Positions 1 to 9,250 of a stretch of DNA of 64,000 nucleotides are shown one piece after another. The notes under the pieces were generated by a model, which was given only the letters and a program-made list of their open reading frames with translations, had not been told where the DNA came from and did no database searches. A program made the position numbers and the translations under genes. The DNA is from Streptomyces sp. NBC_00236. Its GTDB lineage: Bacteria; Actinomycetota; Actinomycetes; Streptomycetales; Streptomycetaceae. Numbering within the stretch: position 1 is the stretch's first letter; each line of letters begins with the position of its first letter. The stretch lies in NCBI RefSeq assembly GCF_036195045.1, contig NZ_CP108100.1:2542001-2606000 (forward strand), read 5' to 3'.

Positions 1-1
1 C

Positions 2-3000
2 CGCAACACCGGCATAGAGAACATCTCGCCGGATTCCGAGTACCTGACGTTCGTCGACAGCGACGACGTCATTCCTCCGGATGCCTACCGGCTGATGCTG
101 AAGAGCCTCGACGAGACGGGCTCCGACTTCGCCACCGGCAACGTCTTCCACCTCAAGGGCCGGCGGTCCTGGCAGGTGCCGCTGTTGAAGATGCTCGCCG
201 GTGAGGCCCGCAAGCGCACCCACATCTCGAAGGTGCCGAAGCTGGTCGCCGACCGCATCGCCTGCAACAAGGTGTTCCGGCGCACGTTCTGGGAGAAGCA
301 CGCCTTCACGTTCCCCGAGGGAATCCTCCACGAGGACATTCCCGTCGTGCTGCCCGCGCACTACCTCGCCGAAGCCATCGACATCATCGGTGAGCCCGTC
401 TACTACTGGCGGCTGCGCGAGGGCGAGGCCGCGCCCTCGATCACCCAGCGCCGCAAGGAGCCGCAGGCGATCCGGGACCGCGTCACCGCCGTCTCGTCGG
501 TCAGCACGTTCCTCGCCGGCCGGCCGGGCCCCGAGTTCGCCCGGTACAAGCGCGAATACGACGCCCGGGTGCTCCAGGACGATCTGCGGCTCTTCCTGAA
601 CGTGCTGCCCGACACGGACGCCGAGTTCCACGAGGCGTTCCTGGAAGCGACCAACCGCTTCCTGTCGCAGGTCGATCCCCAGATCGTGATGGACCTGCCG
701 GCCCCGCTCCGGGTGCAGTGGCTGCTGGTACGCAAGCACGCCATTCCGGAACTCATAGCCCTGCTCGCGGACCAGCGCCGCAAGGAGCCCATCGAGGTCT
801 CCGGCGGCCTGCGCAAGTACGCCACCTTCGGCGCGTTGGAGAAGAGCGGCATCAACCTGCCGAAGTCGGCCCTGCGCATCGACCAGGACCTGACGCTGCG
901 GACCTCGCTGCGCTCCGCCCAGTGGGTGGGGGGCAAGCTCGTGCTCGCCGGTGACGCCTGGATAGACAAGATCGGCCTGCCGACCCGGCGCAGCTCCAAG
1001 AAGGTGATCCAGCTGCGCAAGGGCGGTTCGCGCCGCCGTCTGATCATGTCGGCCAAGAACGCCTACCGTCCGGAGCGCACCACCGACTCCGGGCAGAAGC
1101 GCTACAACTACGACTGGTCCGGCTGGGAGTTCACTCTCGACCCCTCGAAGCTCCGCAAGAACAACGAGTGGGAGGAGGGCACCTGGCACATCGGCGTCGG
1201 GATCTTCACCTCGGGCCTCGTCCGCAAGGCAGGCGTGGAGACCATCAGCGGTTCGGCCGCCGACTACCCGCCGTACCAGTGGCTCGACAAGGACTTCCGG
1301 ATGGTCCCGGTCATCGAGCGCAGCGCCTTCAAGCTGCGCATCGAGAAGGTCCGGGCCCTGATCACCGGCCGCCGCCTGGACGGCGACCACCTGGAGATCA
1401 CCGGTGTGATCCGCGTCCCGCTGGGCAGTGACGAGACGGTCAAGCTGCGGATCAGCAACGACAGGGGCGGGGAGGTCAACCACTACCCGGTCGCCCTGGA
1501 GCCCCGCTCCGGCGAACTGACACCGTTCACCGTGCGGGTCCCGGTCACCGACGTGGCCCTGGTCACCCGGGAGACGGTCGACGAGCACGCCCAGCCCCGC
1601 AAGCGCAGCTGGAGCACCGTTCTCGTCGCCACCGACGCCGCCGAGAAGGAGCGCCGTTTCAGCACGGTCCTCGAGGAGGGCCTGCCCGACATCGAGTTCG
1701 AGCTTCCCGAGTCACTCGGTGCCCAGGCGGCACGCAACGAGGTCGCGCTGGTGGGCGGGAACAACGGCTACCTGAAGATCTCCGGCCGCGCCCGCCGCGC
1801 GGTGATCGAGAAGATCGCCCTCCGGGACGGTCACCTCGTCATCTCCGGACGCAGCCATGCGAAGCTGACCGGCTCCGACTTCCTGGTGAAGTCGGCGAAC
1901 CGCTTCGACGAGCGGATCGTCTCCGCCCGGTGGCTGTCCGACGGCTCCTTCGAGGCCGAGTTCGACCCCTCCACCATGGGCGGCACGGGCAATGTCCCGC
2001 TGAAGGCCGGGCGTTGGAACTTCTTCCTGCGCCGTCCCGGCCAGGAGGGCCCCGACGTCCCGTTCTGCATCGACCGGCTCGTCGCCCCCGACTTCCCGCT
2101 GCACACCGTGCTGAACGGACGGCGTTACTGGCTGGAGGCGCGCTGGATCGACTTCCCCCAGCTCAACTGCCGCAGCGAACTGAGCGACCTGGAGCGGGGC
2201 CCGTACCGTCTGCTCCAGCAGCGCCGCGAGGTCTACGAGCCCCTGCGCAACGAGCCGCTGCGCGACCAGGTCTTCTACCTCAGCTACAACGGCAAGCAGT
2301 ACTCGGACAGCCCCCGCGCCATGCACGAGGAACTGGTCCGCCGCGGGAGCGACCTCAAGCACCTGTGGGCCGTACGGGACGGCCAGGTCATCGTCCCGGA
2401 GACCACGGACGTCGTCCGGATGTGGGGCCGCGAGTGGTTCGAGGCCCTGGCCACGTCCCGCTACATCGTGACCAACGGACACCTCCCGGAGTGGGTCGAG
2501 CGGCGCCCCGGTCAGGTCATCGTGCAGACCTGGCACGGCACCATGCTCAAGAAGATCGGGCATGACATCGACACGCTGCACTTCGACAAGGAGTACCAGA
2601 ACCGGCTGGCGCTGGAGGCGAAGAACTGGAGCATGATCGTCTCCTCGAACCGCTTCAGCACGCCGATCCTCAAGCGCGCGTTCTCGTACGACGGGGAGAT
2701 CCTGGAAGCGGGCTACCCGCGGAACGACTACCTCTACTCCCCCGACCGGGAACAGCGGGCCGCCGAGGTCAAGGAGCGGATCGGGCTGCCGGCCGACAAG
2801 AAGGTCGTGCTGTACGCGCCGACCTGGCGCGACGACCAGTCGCACAGCGCGGGGCAGTACAAGTTCGACCTGCAGATCGACCTGGAGGACGCCCGTCGGC
2901 GCCTCGGCGACGACCACGTCCTCCTGATCCGCCGCCATTCCAACGTGGTGGACGCGGTACCGGGCGCGGGCAACGGATTCGTGTGGGACGTCTCCGAGTA

Positions 3001-3352
3001 CCCGGACATCGCGGATCTCTACCTGGCCTCGGACATCATGATCACCGACTACTCGTCGGTGATGTTCGACTACGCCCACCTCAAGCGGCCGATGCTCTTC
3101 TTCACGTACGACCTGGAGCACTACCGCGACACCCTGCGCGGGTTCTACTTCGACTTCGAGAAGGACTCCCCCGGGCCGCTGGTCCGCACGTCCGAGGAGC
3201 TGATCAGCTCCATCCGTGACATCGACGTGCTGTCGGCGGAGTACAAGGACCGGTTCGACCGCTTCCACGAGCTGTTCTGCGACCTCGACGACGGCAACGC
3301 CTCGCAGCGCGTCATCGACCGCATGCTGGAGCAGGCGGCCGAAGGGCACTGA
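2..3352 (+). CDS. GT2-type glycosyltransferase fused to CDP-glycerol glycerophosphotransferase (TagF-like), 5' truncated
   Basis: The reading frame is open from base 2, so the start lies outside the window; 1116 residues are visible. Visible residues 17-22 (FVDSDD) are the DxD metal-binding motif of a GT-A family 2 glycosyltransferase. Roughly 260-710 is a beta-rich region with repeated 'LxIxG' segments and no catalytic motif. The C-terminal ~380 residues match CDP-glycerol:glycerophosphotransferases (PF04464), with QTWHGT, LIRRHS and TDYSSVMFDY. The family transfers alditol phosphates from CDP-alditols onto wall teichoic-acid-like chains on the inner face of the membrane; the GT2 domain would add a sugar. 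I infer a wall glycopolymer polymerase. It converges on the GT4 gene at 3449-5479, with a shared terminator between them. Confidence 0.9.
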   Translation, partial: RNTGIENISPDSEYLTFVDSDDVIPPDAYRLMLKSLDETGSDFATGNVFHLKGRRSWQVPLLKMLAGEARKRTHISKVPKLVADRIACNKVFRRTFWEKHAFTFPEGILHEDIPVVLPAHYLAEAIDIIGEPVYYWRLREGEAAPSITQRRKEPQAIRDRVTAVSSVSTFLAGRPGPEFARYKREYDARVLQDDLRLFLNVLPDTDAEFHEAFLEATNRFLSQVDPQIVMDLPAPLRVQWLLVRKHAIPELIALLADQRRKEPIEVSGGLRKYATFGALEKSGINLPKSALRIDQDLTLRTSLRSAQWVGGKLVLAGDAWIDKIGLPTRRSSKKVIQLRKGGSRRRLIMSAKNAYRPERTTDSGQKRYNYDWSGWEFTLDPSKLRKNNEWEEGTWHIGVGIFTSGLVRKAGVETISGSAADYPPYQWLDKDFRMVPVIERSAFKLRIEKVRALITGRRLDGDHLEITGVIRVPLGSDETVKLRISNDRGGEVNHYPVALEPRSGELTPFTVRVPVTDVALVTRETVDEHAQPRKRSWSTVLVATDAAEKERRFSTVLEEGLPDIEFELPESLGAQAARNEVALVGGNNGYLKISGRARRAVIEKIALRDGHLVISGRSHAKLTGSDFLVKSANRFDERIVSARWLSDGSFEAEFDPSTMGGTGNVPLKAGRWNFFLRRPGQEGPDVPFCIDRLVAPDFPLHTVLNGRRYWLEARWIDFPQLNCRSELSDLERGPYRLLQQRREVYEPLRNEPLRDQVFYLSYNGKQYSDSPRAMHEELVRRGSDLKHLWAVRDGQVIVPETTDVVRMWGREWFEALATSRYIVTNGHLPEWVERRPGQVIVQTWHGTMLKKIGHDIDTLHFDKEYQNRLALEAKNWSMIVSSNRFSTPILKRAFSYDGEILEAGYPRNDYLYSPDREQRAAEVKERIGLPADKKVVLYAPTWRDDQSHSAGQYKFDLQIDLEDARRRLGDDHVLLIRRHSNVVDAVPGAGNGFVWDVSEYPDIADLYLASDIMITDYSSVMFDYAHLKRPMLFFTYDLEHYRDTLRGFYFDFEKDSPGPLVRTSEELISSIRDIDVLSAEYKDRFDRFHELFCDLDDGNASQRVIDRMLEQAAEGH

Positions 3353-3365
3353 AGCCCGGTATGAC

Positions 3366-3419
3366 AGGACGAAACGGGGCTGCCCCGGCCTTACGGCCGG
3401 GGCAGCCCCGTTTCGTCCT
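3366..3419. terminator. Bidirectional terminator between convergent glycosyltransferase genes
   Basis: A perfect inverted repeat has arms 3366-3390 and 3395-3419, a 25-bp stem with a 4-base loop (ttac). It lies between the stop of the TagF-like gene and the stop of the minus-strand GT4 gene, so it can end both transcripts. Confidence 0.85.
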
Positions 3420-3448
3420 TCGTTCGCGCCGCCGGTCAGGCGGCCGTC

Positions 3449-5479
3449 CTACAGGTCGACCGTTTTGAAGGCGAACTGCGAGAAGGCAGTGAAGTAGGGG
3501 CGGATCTCCACCTTCACCGGCGCAGGCGCCGGCGTGGGGCGTCCGATTCCCAGCTTCCTGGCCACGCGGCGGTTGACCTTGGACAGCAGGCTCGGCCTGG
3601 GCGGCGTCGAGACGGTGACCACCGGACGGGGGTAGGTGAACACACCGATCGGCGCCAGCACGTCCGTGGCCAGCTTGCCCACGGCGATCCGCTCGACGTC
3701 TCCGCCGGGCCGCAGCCACACGTCCCAGATCTGTTCGGGCCCCGTGTGCTCCCCGACCAACAGGCCGAAGTCGACGCGGGACACGAACCGGTTGCCTTCC
3801 GTGGCCGACGCGGGGACGGTCAGCACCCGCTCCTTCGCCCTGCGGTTCACGACCTCCAGGACAGCGCCCGGACCGAGGTCGGCACCCCAGCAGTCCGCCT
3901 GCAGCTCGAAGACGTCGCCACCGACGGTCAGCGCGTCCACCTCCACATGCGCGTCGCGCACCACGCTCCGGATCCGGAGGCGGCCGTCCTCCCCCCGGTG
4001 CGGCAGCAGGAGCTCCATGGCGGGCCCCCCGTTCCCGCGGGGCAGCGGCACGTTCAGCAGCTCACGTACGTCGCACCCGTAGCCGTCCACCGTCAGCGGC
4101 ACCTCGTGTCCTGCGGCCGTACGGACGGACAACTCCCAGATTCCTTCCGGCAGTCCGCCGCGCCAGGGCACCACCGCGCTGCCATCGGGCTCGATCGCGA
4201 AGCGTTCCTCGGCCGGTTCCCGCCCGATCCGGCGGCAGGCGATCTCGGCACCGTGGGCCTCCGCCGGCAGCGTGCCGACGTCGATGTGGACCGAGCCCAC
4301 CGCGTCCACCTGCGCGGTGGCGGTCGTGGGCAGCGCCCGGCGGACGAACGCGTCGTGCAGGATCGCCTCGAAGCGCGCACAGCTGGCCGGCTCGTGGAAG
4401 CGCACCGCGTTGCGCACCGCCGCCTCGCCCATGCGCCTGCGGCGCTCGTCGTCCTCGACCAGTTCGAGGACGGCGTCGGCCATGGCGGGGGTGTCGCCGC
4501 GCGGGACGATGAGCCCGTCCTCGCCGTGGGTGATGATGTTGCGCGGGCCGTGGTGGGCGTCGGTGCTGACGACGGGCAGACCGGCCGCCATCGCCTCGAC
4601 GATCACATTGCCGAACGCCTCCCGCTTGGAGGGGAGTACGAAGATCGAGCCCTTGCTGAACTCCGGTGCGACCGGGGCGGCCGGGCCCATCAGCGTCACG
4701 GCGTTGTGCAGGCCGAGGCTCTCGATCTGCTTGCGCAGATTCGCCTTCTCGGTGCCGCCGCCGTAGATCCGCAGCCGCCAGTCGGGGCGCTTGGCCACGA
4801 CGGTGGCGAAGGCCTCGATGACCGCCGCGAAGTTCTTGTTCTCCTTGAGGAGACCGGCCGCGATGACGACCTTGTTGGTGCTCTTGGACTGCACGGGGGC
4901 GGCGGGCACGCAGTTCGGCATGACGGCCAGCCGGTTGCGTACGCCCGGCACCAACTTGCCGATGCTCTCGACCTCTTCGGGCGTCAGCGCGGTGAGCGCG
5001 TCCAGCGAGTGGTACGCCTTGAACAGCCGGCCCTGGTAGTACTTCGCGTAGATCGAGGGCATCGAGTGCTCCTGCGTGACCCGCAGGTAGTCACCCTCGG
5101 CGTACGAGAGCATGATCGTGAGCCGCGGACTCGAGCTCACCACGACGTCGGCGTCCGTGGTCGCGAGGAATTCGAGCAGCCGCAGCTCGGCCAGACGGCT
5201 GACCACCGGCTTCTTCTCCGCCGGGTCGCAGGGGTAGACCTTGGGGAAGACCTCGGTCAGTGGGTCGTCCAGGTCCGATGTCGGCGAGTGCTTGCGCAGA
5301 TCGGTCAGCGCGCGCACGGAAACCCGCGGGTCGAGCGGGAAGTAGGACTCGTCCCGCACCTTGCGGAGGGCGATGATCTCCACCTCGTGCCGGGCCGCAA
5401 GCGCGCCCGCCAGGTTCTGCGTGGCACTGACCACTCCGCCCATGTGGCAGAGGTCGCGCACCAGAAATGAAATCTTCAC
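3449..5479 (-). CDS. Family 4 glycosyltransferase with C-terminal beta-rich extension
   Basis: The product is 676 aa. Residues 1-380 are a GT-B glycosyltransferase: an N-terminal 'VRDLCHMGGVVSATQNLA' acceptor-side loop, then the GT4 nucleotide-sugar signature with 'KREAFGNVIVEAMAAGLPVV' and 'HGEDGLIVPRGD'. Family members move a sugar from a nucleotide-sugar donor with retention, usually at the cytoplasmic face of the membrane. The last ~290 residues are not part of the GT fold. They are beta-rich and end in a G-x-W-x-x-x-L-R-x-x-G-like stretch that resembles the middle region of the neighbouring TagF-like protein. The protein has no signal peptide or membrane segment. With the convergent neighbour it most likely builds a wall glycopolymer; donor and acceptor are not predictable. 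The ATG start is preceded by a purine-poor leader. Confidence 0.88.
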   Translation of the reverse strand: MKISFLVRDLCHMGGVVSATQNLAGALAARHEVEIIALRKVRDESYFPLDPRVSVRALTDLRKHSPTSDLDDPLTEVFPKVYPCDPAEKKPVVSRLAELRLLEFLATTDADVVVSSSPRLTIMLSYAEGDYLRVTQEHSMPSIYAKYYQGRLFKAYHSLDALTALTPEEVESIGKLVPGVRNRLAVMPNCVPAAPVQSKSTNKVVIAAGLLKENKNFAAVIEAFATVVAKRPDWRLRIYGGGTEKANLRKQIESLGLHNAVTLMGPAAPVAPEFSKGSIFVLPSKREAFGNVIVEAMAAGLPVVSTDAHHGPRNIITHGEDGLIVPRGDTPAMADAVLELVEDDERRRRMGEAAVRNAVRFHEPASCARFEAILHDAFVRRALPTTATAQVDAVGSVHIDVGTLPAEAHGAEIACRRIGREPAEERFAIEPDGSAVVPWRGGLPEGIWELSVRTAAGHEVPLTVDGYGCDVRELLNVPLPRGNGGPAMELLLPHRGEDGRLRIRSVVRDAHVEVDALTVGGDVFELQADCWGADLGPGAVLEVVNRRAKERVLTVPASATEGNRFVSRVDFGLLVGEHTGPEQIWDVWLRPGGDVERIAVGKLATDVLAPIGVFTYPRPVVTVSTPPRPSLLSKVNRRVARKLGIGRPTPAPAPVKVEIRPYFTAFSQFAFKTVDL

Positions 5480-5567
5480 TTGCGTCTTTCGGCTGGGCCG
5501 CGGCTCGCGGCAAACCCCGGGCGGCCTCGCGTGACGAACGTCTTCACGTTTCCCCTACCCCCTCGGA

Positions 5568-5596
5568 TGTGCGAGGGCAGGCCCTGTCCTCGCACA
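5568..5596. promoter_or_regulatory. Inverted repeat upstream of GT4 gene
   Basis: Arms tgtgcgagg and cctcgcaca are perfect complements separated by 11 bases, about 90 bp upstream of the GT4 start. It could be an operator or an RNA hairpin in the leader. No regulator is assigned. Confidence 0.35.
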
Positions 5597-5748
5597 AGGA
5601 AGACGGACAGGAAGGGCACAGGGTTGTGTTCGGAGTAAGAGTTTATCGAGCCTTGAACAGAGCGGACGGACACGACGATGCCGTACCGAATCCACTTTTT
5701 CACCCGCTCCGTCTATTTTCACCCGCCCAATCGCCCGGCCCAGCGAAA

Positions 5749-5792
5749 GGGGCGTGTCCCCGTACCGGCTTCCCGGCACGGGGACACGCCCC
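5749..5792 (-). terminator. Terminator downstream of obgE
   Basis: Arms 5749-5763 and 5778-5792 form a perfect 15-bp stem with a further small hairpin in the loop. It begins 14 bases past the obgE stop codon on the minus strand. Confidence 0.8.
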
Positions 5793-5805
5793 TCACACAT
5801 CCGTC

Positions 5806-7245
5806 CTACGCGAACGGATCGAACTCCTGGTACTCCTTGCTGACGTCGTCGCGCTCTTCCTCGCGGTCACGACGGCGCTGCGCTGCCGGACGCGGCTCCT
5901 CCAGTCGGTGGTCCTCACCGCGGCGGCCGAGCATCTCCGCACCGGCCGTCACCGTCGGCTCCCAGTCGAAGACCACGGCGTTGTCCTCGGCACCGATGGC
6001 CACACCGTCGCCGGCCCTGGCACCGGCCTTGCGCAGCTCGTCCTCGACGCCCAGCCGGTTCAGCCGGTCCGCGAGGTAGCCGACGGCCTCGTCGTTGTTG
6101 AAGTCGGTCTGGCGCACCCAGCGCTCCGGCTTCTCGCCGCGCACCCGGTAGATGCCGTCGTCCTCCAGGACCACGGTGAACCCGGCGTCGTCCACGGCCT
6201 TGGGCCGGATGACGATGCGGGTGGCCTCCTCCACGGGCTTGGCGGCACGCGCCTCGGCGATGACCTTGGCCAGCGCGAAGGAGAGCTCCTTGAGGCCGGT
6301 ACGGGCGACCGCCGACGCCTCGAAGACGCGGTAGCCGCGCGCTTCCAGCTCGGGACGGATCATGTCCGCGAGGTCCTGGCCGTCCGGGATGTCGATCTTG
6401 TTGAGCACGACGATACGGGGCCGGTCCTCCAGACCCCCGTACAGCTTCAGCTCCTCCTCGATCATGTCGAGGTCGGAGACCGGGTCACGGTCGGACTCCA
6501 GCGTCGCCGTGTCCAGTACGTGGACGAGTACCGAGCAGCGCTCGACGTGCCGCAGGAACTCCAGGCCGAGGCCCTTGCCCTGGCTGGCGCCCGGGATCAG
6601 GCCCGGTACGTCGGCGATGGTGTAGACGGTGCTGCCCGCGGTGACCACGCCCAGGTTCGGGACGAGGGTCGTGAAGGGATAGTCGGCGATCTTCGGCTTG
6701 GCGGCCGACAGGACCGAGATCAGCGAGGACTTGCCCGCGCTCGGGTAGCCGACGAGCGCCACGTCGGCGACGGTCTTCAGCTCCAGGACGACGTCCCGGG
6801 CCTCACCGGGCTCGCCGAGCAGCGCGAAGCCGGGGGCCTTGCGGCGGGCGGAGGCCAGTGCGCCGTTGCCGAGGCCGCCGCGGCCGCCCTGGCCGGCGAT
6901 GAACATCGTGCCCTGGCCGACGAGGTCGGCCAGCACGTTGCCCGCGCTGTCGAGGACGACGGTGCCGTCCGGCACGGGCAGGACCAGGTCCTGGCCCTCC
7001 TTGCCGGTGCGGTTGTCGCCGGCGCCGGGCTGGCCGTTGGTGGCCTTGCGGTGGGGGTGGTGGTGGTAGTCGAGGAGCGTGGTGACCGCCTGATCGACGA
7101 TCAGGGTCACGTCGCCGCCACGGCCGCCGTTGCCGCCGTCCGGGCCGCCGAGCGGCTTGAACTTCTCACGGTGAACGGAGGCACAGCCGTGGCCTCCGTT
7201 ACCCGCGGCGACATGCAGTTCGACGCGGTCCACGAAGGTGGTCAT
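5806..7245 (-). CDS. obgE: GTPase Obg
   Basis: This is a 479-aa essential ribosome-associated P-loop GTPase. It acts in 50S maturation; in Streptomyces obg is linked to the onset of differentiation through GTP sensing. Residues 1-158 form the glycine-rich Obg fold ([28 protein letters not shown]). The G domain has P-loop GYPSAGKSS at 166-174, switch region TTLVPNLG near 192-199, DVPG at 212-215 and NKID at 282-285. Residues ~350-430 form the C-terminal OCT domain seen in Gram-positive and actinobacterial Obg, followed by an acidic tail. The ATG has a strong site (CTGGAGG, 8-nt spacing). It is the last gene of the rplU-rpmA-obgE unit, but a hairpin precedes it, so its expression may be partly uncoupled from the ribosomal protein genes. 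Confidence 0.98.
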   Translation of the reverse strand: MTTFVDRVELHVAAGNGGHGCASVHREKFKPLGGPDGGNGGRGGDVTLIVDQAVTTLLDYHHHPHRKATNGQPGAGDNRTGKEGQDLVLPVPDGTVVLDSAGNVLADLVGQGTMFIAGQGGRGGLGNGALASARRKAPGFALLGEPGEARDVVLELKTVADVALVGYPSAGKSSLISVLSAAKPKIADYPFTTLVPNLGVVTAGSTVYTIADVPGLIPGASQGKGLGLEFLRHVERCSVLVHVLDTATLESDRDPVSDLDMIEEELKLYGGLEDRPRIVVLNKIDIPDGQDLADMIRPELEARGYRVFEASAVARTGLKELSFALAKVIAEARAAKPVEEATRIVIRPKAVDDAGFTVVLEDDGIYRVRGEKPERWVRQTDFNNDEAVGYLADRLNRLGVEDELRKAGARAGDGVAIGAEDNAVVFDWEPTVTAGAEMLGRRGEDHRLEEPRPAAQRRRDREEERDDVSKEYQEFDPFA

Positions 7246-7315
7246 GGGTGGAACCTCCAGTTACATACATGCAGAAATGTCTCGCTCGTGCGCCCCTGTA
7301 GGAGCAACACGCGAA

Positions 7316-7355
7316 AGGCGGACCCACTTCCCGTATCAGGAAGTGAGGTCCGCCT
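7316..7355 (-). terminator. Hairpin between rpmA and obgE
   Basis: Arms 7316-7331 and 7339-7355 form a 16-bp stem with a single bulged base. It sits in the 141-bp gap between the rpmA stop and the obgE start and is likely a partial terminator or attenuator. Confidence 0.65.
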
Positions 7356-7386
7356 CCACGTCATACCGCTCGACGAGCGCCGAAAA

Positions 7387-7644
7387 TCAGCCGGCGATCG
7401 GAACGATGTTCACGACCTTGCGGCCACGGTGCGTGCCGAACTCGACCGCACCGGCGGCGAGGGCGAACAGCGTGTCGTCGCCGCCACGGCCGACGCCCGT
7501 GCCCGGGTGGAAGTGGGTGCCGCGCTGGCGGACCAGGATCTCACCGGCGTTGACGGCCTGACCGCCGAAGCGCTTCACGCCGAGCCGCTGAGCATTGGAA
7601 TCGCGCCCGTTCCGGGTGGACGATGCGCCCTTCTTGTGTGCCAT
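7387..7644 (-). CDS. rpmA: 50S ribosomal protein L27
   Basis: This is an 85-aa large-subunit protein located near the peptidyl-transferase centre. The N-terminus [16 protein letters not shown] is the family signature, followed by [17 protein letters not shown] and [16 protein letters not shown]. It begins directly with MAHKKG, so no cleavable Firmicutes-type N-terminal extension is present. The start has a GAGGAGA site 5 nt upstream. It lies 14 bp downstream of rplU and is surely cotranscribed with it. Confidence 0.98.
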   Translation of the reverse strand: MAHKKGASSTRNGRDSNAQRLGVKRFGGQAVNAGEILVRQRGTHFHPGTGVGRGGDDTLFALAAGAVEFGTHRGRKVVNIVPIAG

Positions 7645-7658
7645 GTCTCCTCAGTCCC

Positions 7659-7979
7659 TTACTTCGCAGCCGCGGGGATACCGGTGACCTTGATCGCCGT
7701 GTACTGCTGGCGGTGACCCTGGCGACGGCGGTAGCCGGTCTTGTTCTTGTAGCGAAGGATGTCGATCTTCGCGCCCTTGTGGTGGTCCACAATCTCGGCC
7801 TGGACCTTGATGCCGTCAAGCACCCACGGGTCGCTGGTCACGGCGTCGCCGTCGACAACGAGCAGGGTAGAGAGCTCTACCGTGTCGCCAACCTTGGCGG
7901 TGGGAATCTTGTCAACCTCAACGATGTCGCCGACAGCAACCTTGTGCTGGCGACCACCGCTGCGCACGATGGCGTACAC
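7659..7979 (-). CDS. rplU: 50S ribosomal protein L21
   Basis: The 106-aa product has the family pattern [14 protein letters not shown] at the N-terminus and [21 protein letters not shown] near the C-terminus. L21 binds 23S rRNA early in large-subunit assembly. The start is GTG (base 7979), with only a weak purine stretch upstream. It is first in the rplU-rpmA pair. The upstream gap carries an 8-bp hairpin (8029-8048) in what would be the mRNA leader. In many actinobacteria rne lies just upstream; here three unrelated metabolic genes intervene. Confidence 0.98.
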   Translation of the reverse strand: MYAIVRSGGRQHKVAVGDIVEVDKIPTAKVGDTVELSTLLVVDGDAVTSDPWVLDGIKVQAEIVDHHKGAKIDILRYKNKTGYRRRQGHRQQYTAIKVTGIPAAAK

Positions 7980-8028
7980 GCGGATCTCACTCTCACTCGA
8001 AGACGAAACCCCTGAAGCCAGCCGCCCA

Positions 8029-8048
8029 CACGGGTCCGGGGACCCGTG
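8029..8048 (-). promoter_or_regulatory. Leader hairpin upstream of rplU
   Basis: Arms cacgggtc (8029-8036) and gacccgtg (8041-8048) enclose a 4-base loop, 50-70 bases upstream of the rplU start. Ribosomal-protein leaders are often structured and autoregulatory. Function here is inference only. Confidence 0.35.
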
Positions 8049-8163
8049 ATGATCCGGATTGGACGAGCGGCCTCTCCCGAACGAGCGGGAGGTCAGTGCT
8101 CAGAGGTGTGGCGAAACAAACGCCGACGGTCAAGATTACGGGGACCTGTACAGCCCGGTCAAA

Positions 8164-8186
8164 CCGGGCCCCTTTCCGGGGCCCGG
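8164..8186 (-). terminator. Terminator after the G1P-dehydrogenase-like gene
   Basis: Arms 8164-8172 and 8178-8186 form a 9-bp all-GC stem with loop tttcc, starting 3 bases past the stop codon at 8189 on the minus strand. Confidence 0.7.
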
Positions 8187-8188
8187 CC

Positions 8189-9250
8189 TCAGGCTTCGAC
8201 GGCCCCGGTGTACTCCGCGTAGGCGTCCCGGATCCCGTCCGGGGACAGGTCCAGATGCTCCAGGATCGTGTAGCGGCCCGGCCTGGTCCGGGGGGCGAAG
8301 CCGACCACCTGGACGAACTCCTCCGCGCTGAACCCCATCTCCTCCGCCGTGACCGGCAGGCCGTGACGCCGCAGCGCCTCGGCCATCCGTACGGACTCCT
8401 GGCACGCGCCCCGCAGGTGCATCGCGAACGCCGCGCCCAGACCGCACTGCTCACCGTGGCTCGCGGCGCGCTTGGGGAAGAGCAGGTCGAAGGCGTGGTT
8501 GATCTCGTGGCAGGCGCCCGACGCGGGACGGCTGTCCCCCGCCACCGACATCGAGATGCCGGTCAGCACCAGCCCCTCGGCCAGCACCTGGAGGAAGGCG
8601 TCGTCACCCAGGGCCCCGGGATGGCGCAGCACGGCCTCGCCGGCCTGCCGGGCCATCGCGGCGGCCAGTCCGTCGATGTCCTCGCCGTTGACCCGGTGGG
8701 CGAGCTCCCAGTCCGCGACGGCGGAGATGTTCGAGAGCGCGTCACCGATCCCGGACCGCACGAAACGGACCGGTGCCTCACGGATGATGTCGAGGTCGAT
8801 GACGACGGCGATCGGGTTCGGGACACCGTACGAGCCGCGGCCCGCGTCGTTGTCCAGCGTGGCCACCGGTGAGCACAGACCGTCGTGGGACAGGTTCGTC
8901 GCCACGGCGACCAGCGGCAGCCCGACGCGCGCCGCGGCGAACTTCGCACAGTCGATGATCTTGCCGCCGCCGAGCCCGACGACGGCGTCGTACCGGCCGG
9001 ACTTCATGGCCTCGGCGAGCTTGACGGCGTCATCCAGCGTGCCGCCGCCCACCTCGAACCAGGAAGCACCCGGCAGGCTGTCCGAGAGCCGCTCCCGCAG
9101 CGCCCGTCCGGAACCCCCGCTGATCGCGATCGCCAGTTTGCCCGAGCCGGAGATCCGCTGATCGGCGAGGACACCCGCCAGATCGGACAGAGCACCGGCC
9201 CGGATGTCGACGACGACCGGTGCGGGGATCAGCCGGGTCAGTACTGGCAC
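8189..9250 (-). CDS. Iron-type alcohol dehydrogenase family, sn-glycerol-1-phosphate dehydrogenase-like
   Basis: This is a 353-aa member of the AraM/EgsA branch of group III alcohol dehydrogenases and 3-dehydroquinate-synthase-like folds. It has the nucleotide-binding VVGLGGGKIIDCAKFAA, a conserved Asp in ISAVADWEL, and the two metal-binding His regions GACHEINHAFD and ASHGEQCGLG. The family reduces dihydroxyacetone phosphate or related ketose phosphates to alditol phosphates with NAD(P)H. I chose GTG at 9250 over an upstream ATG at 9301 because it overlaps the previous gene by 13 bp, a typical coupled junction, and starts in the conserved region. The partner CTP-transferase-like gene suggests a CDP-alditol pathway. 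The true substrate is unknown. Confidence 0.85.
   Translation of the reverse strand: MPVLTRLIPAPVVVDIRAGALSDLAGVLADQRISGSGKLAIAISGGSGRALRERLSDSLPGASWFEVGGGTLDDAVKLAEAMKSGRYDAVVGLGGGKIIDCAKFAAARVGLPLVAVATNLSHDGLCSPVATLDNDAGRGSYGVPNPIAVVIDLDIIREAPVRFVRSGIGDALSNISAVADWELAHRVNGEDIDGLAAAMARQAGEAVLRHPGALGDDAFLQVLAEGLVLTGISMSVAGDSRPASGACHEINHAFDLLFPKRAASHGEQCGLGAAFAMHLRGACQESVRMAEALRRHGLPVTAEEMGFSAEEFVQVVGFAPRTRPGRYTILEHLDLSPDGIRDAYAEYTGAVEA

Larger units (their letters stand above)
5480..5805. other. Intergenic region (326 bp), GT4 promoter side and obgE 3' side
   Basis: There is no convincing gene. It holds an inverted repeat with arms 5568-5576 and 5588-5596 (9-bp stem, 11-base loop), AT-richer DNA around 5640-5720 that probably contains the promoter of the minus-strand GT4 gene, and the obgE terminator at 5749-5792. 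A 75-codon minus-strand frame ending at 5476 has no ribosome-binding site or recognisable product. Confidence 0.6.

Noticed and set aside
5476..5703. Minus-strand 75-codon frame upstream of the GT4 gene
   Set aside because: No ribosome-binding site, overlaps the inverted repeat and promoter region, no recognisable pattern.
5806..7979. obgE-rpmA-rplU as something unusual in itself
   Set aside because: This order is conserved across most bacteria; only the position of the neighbouring trio is unusual.
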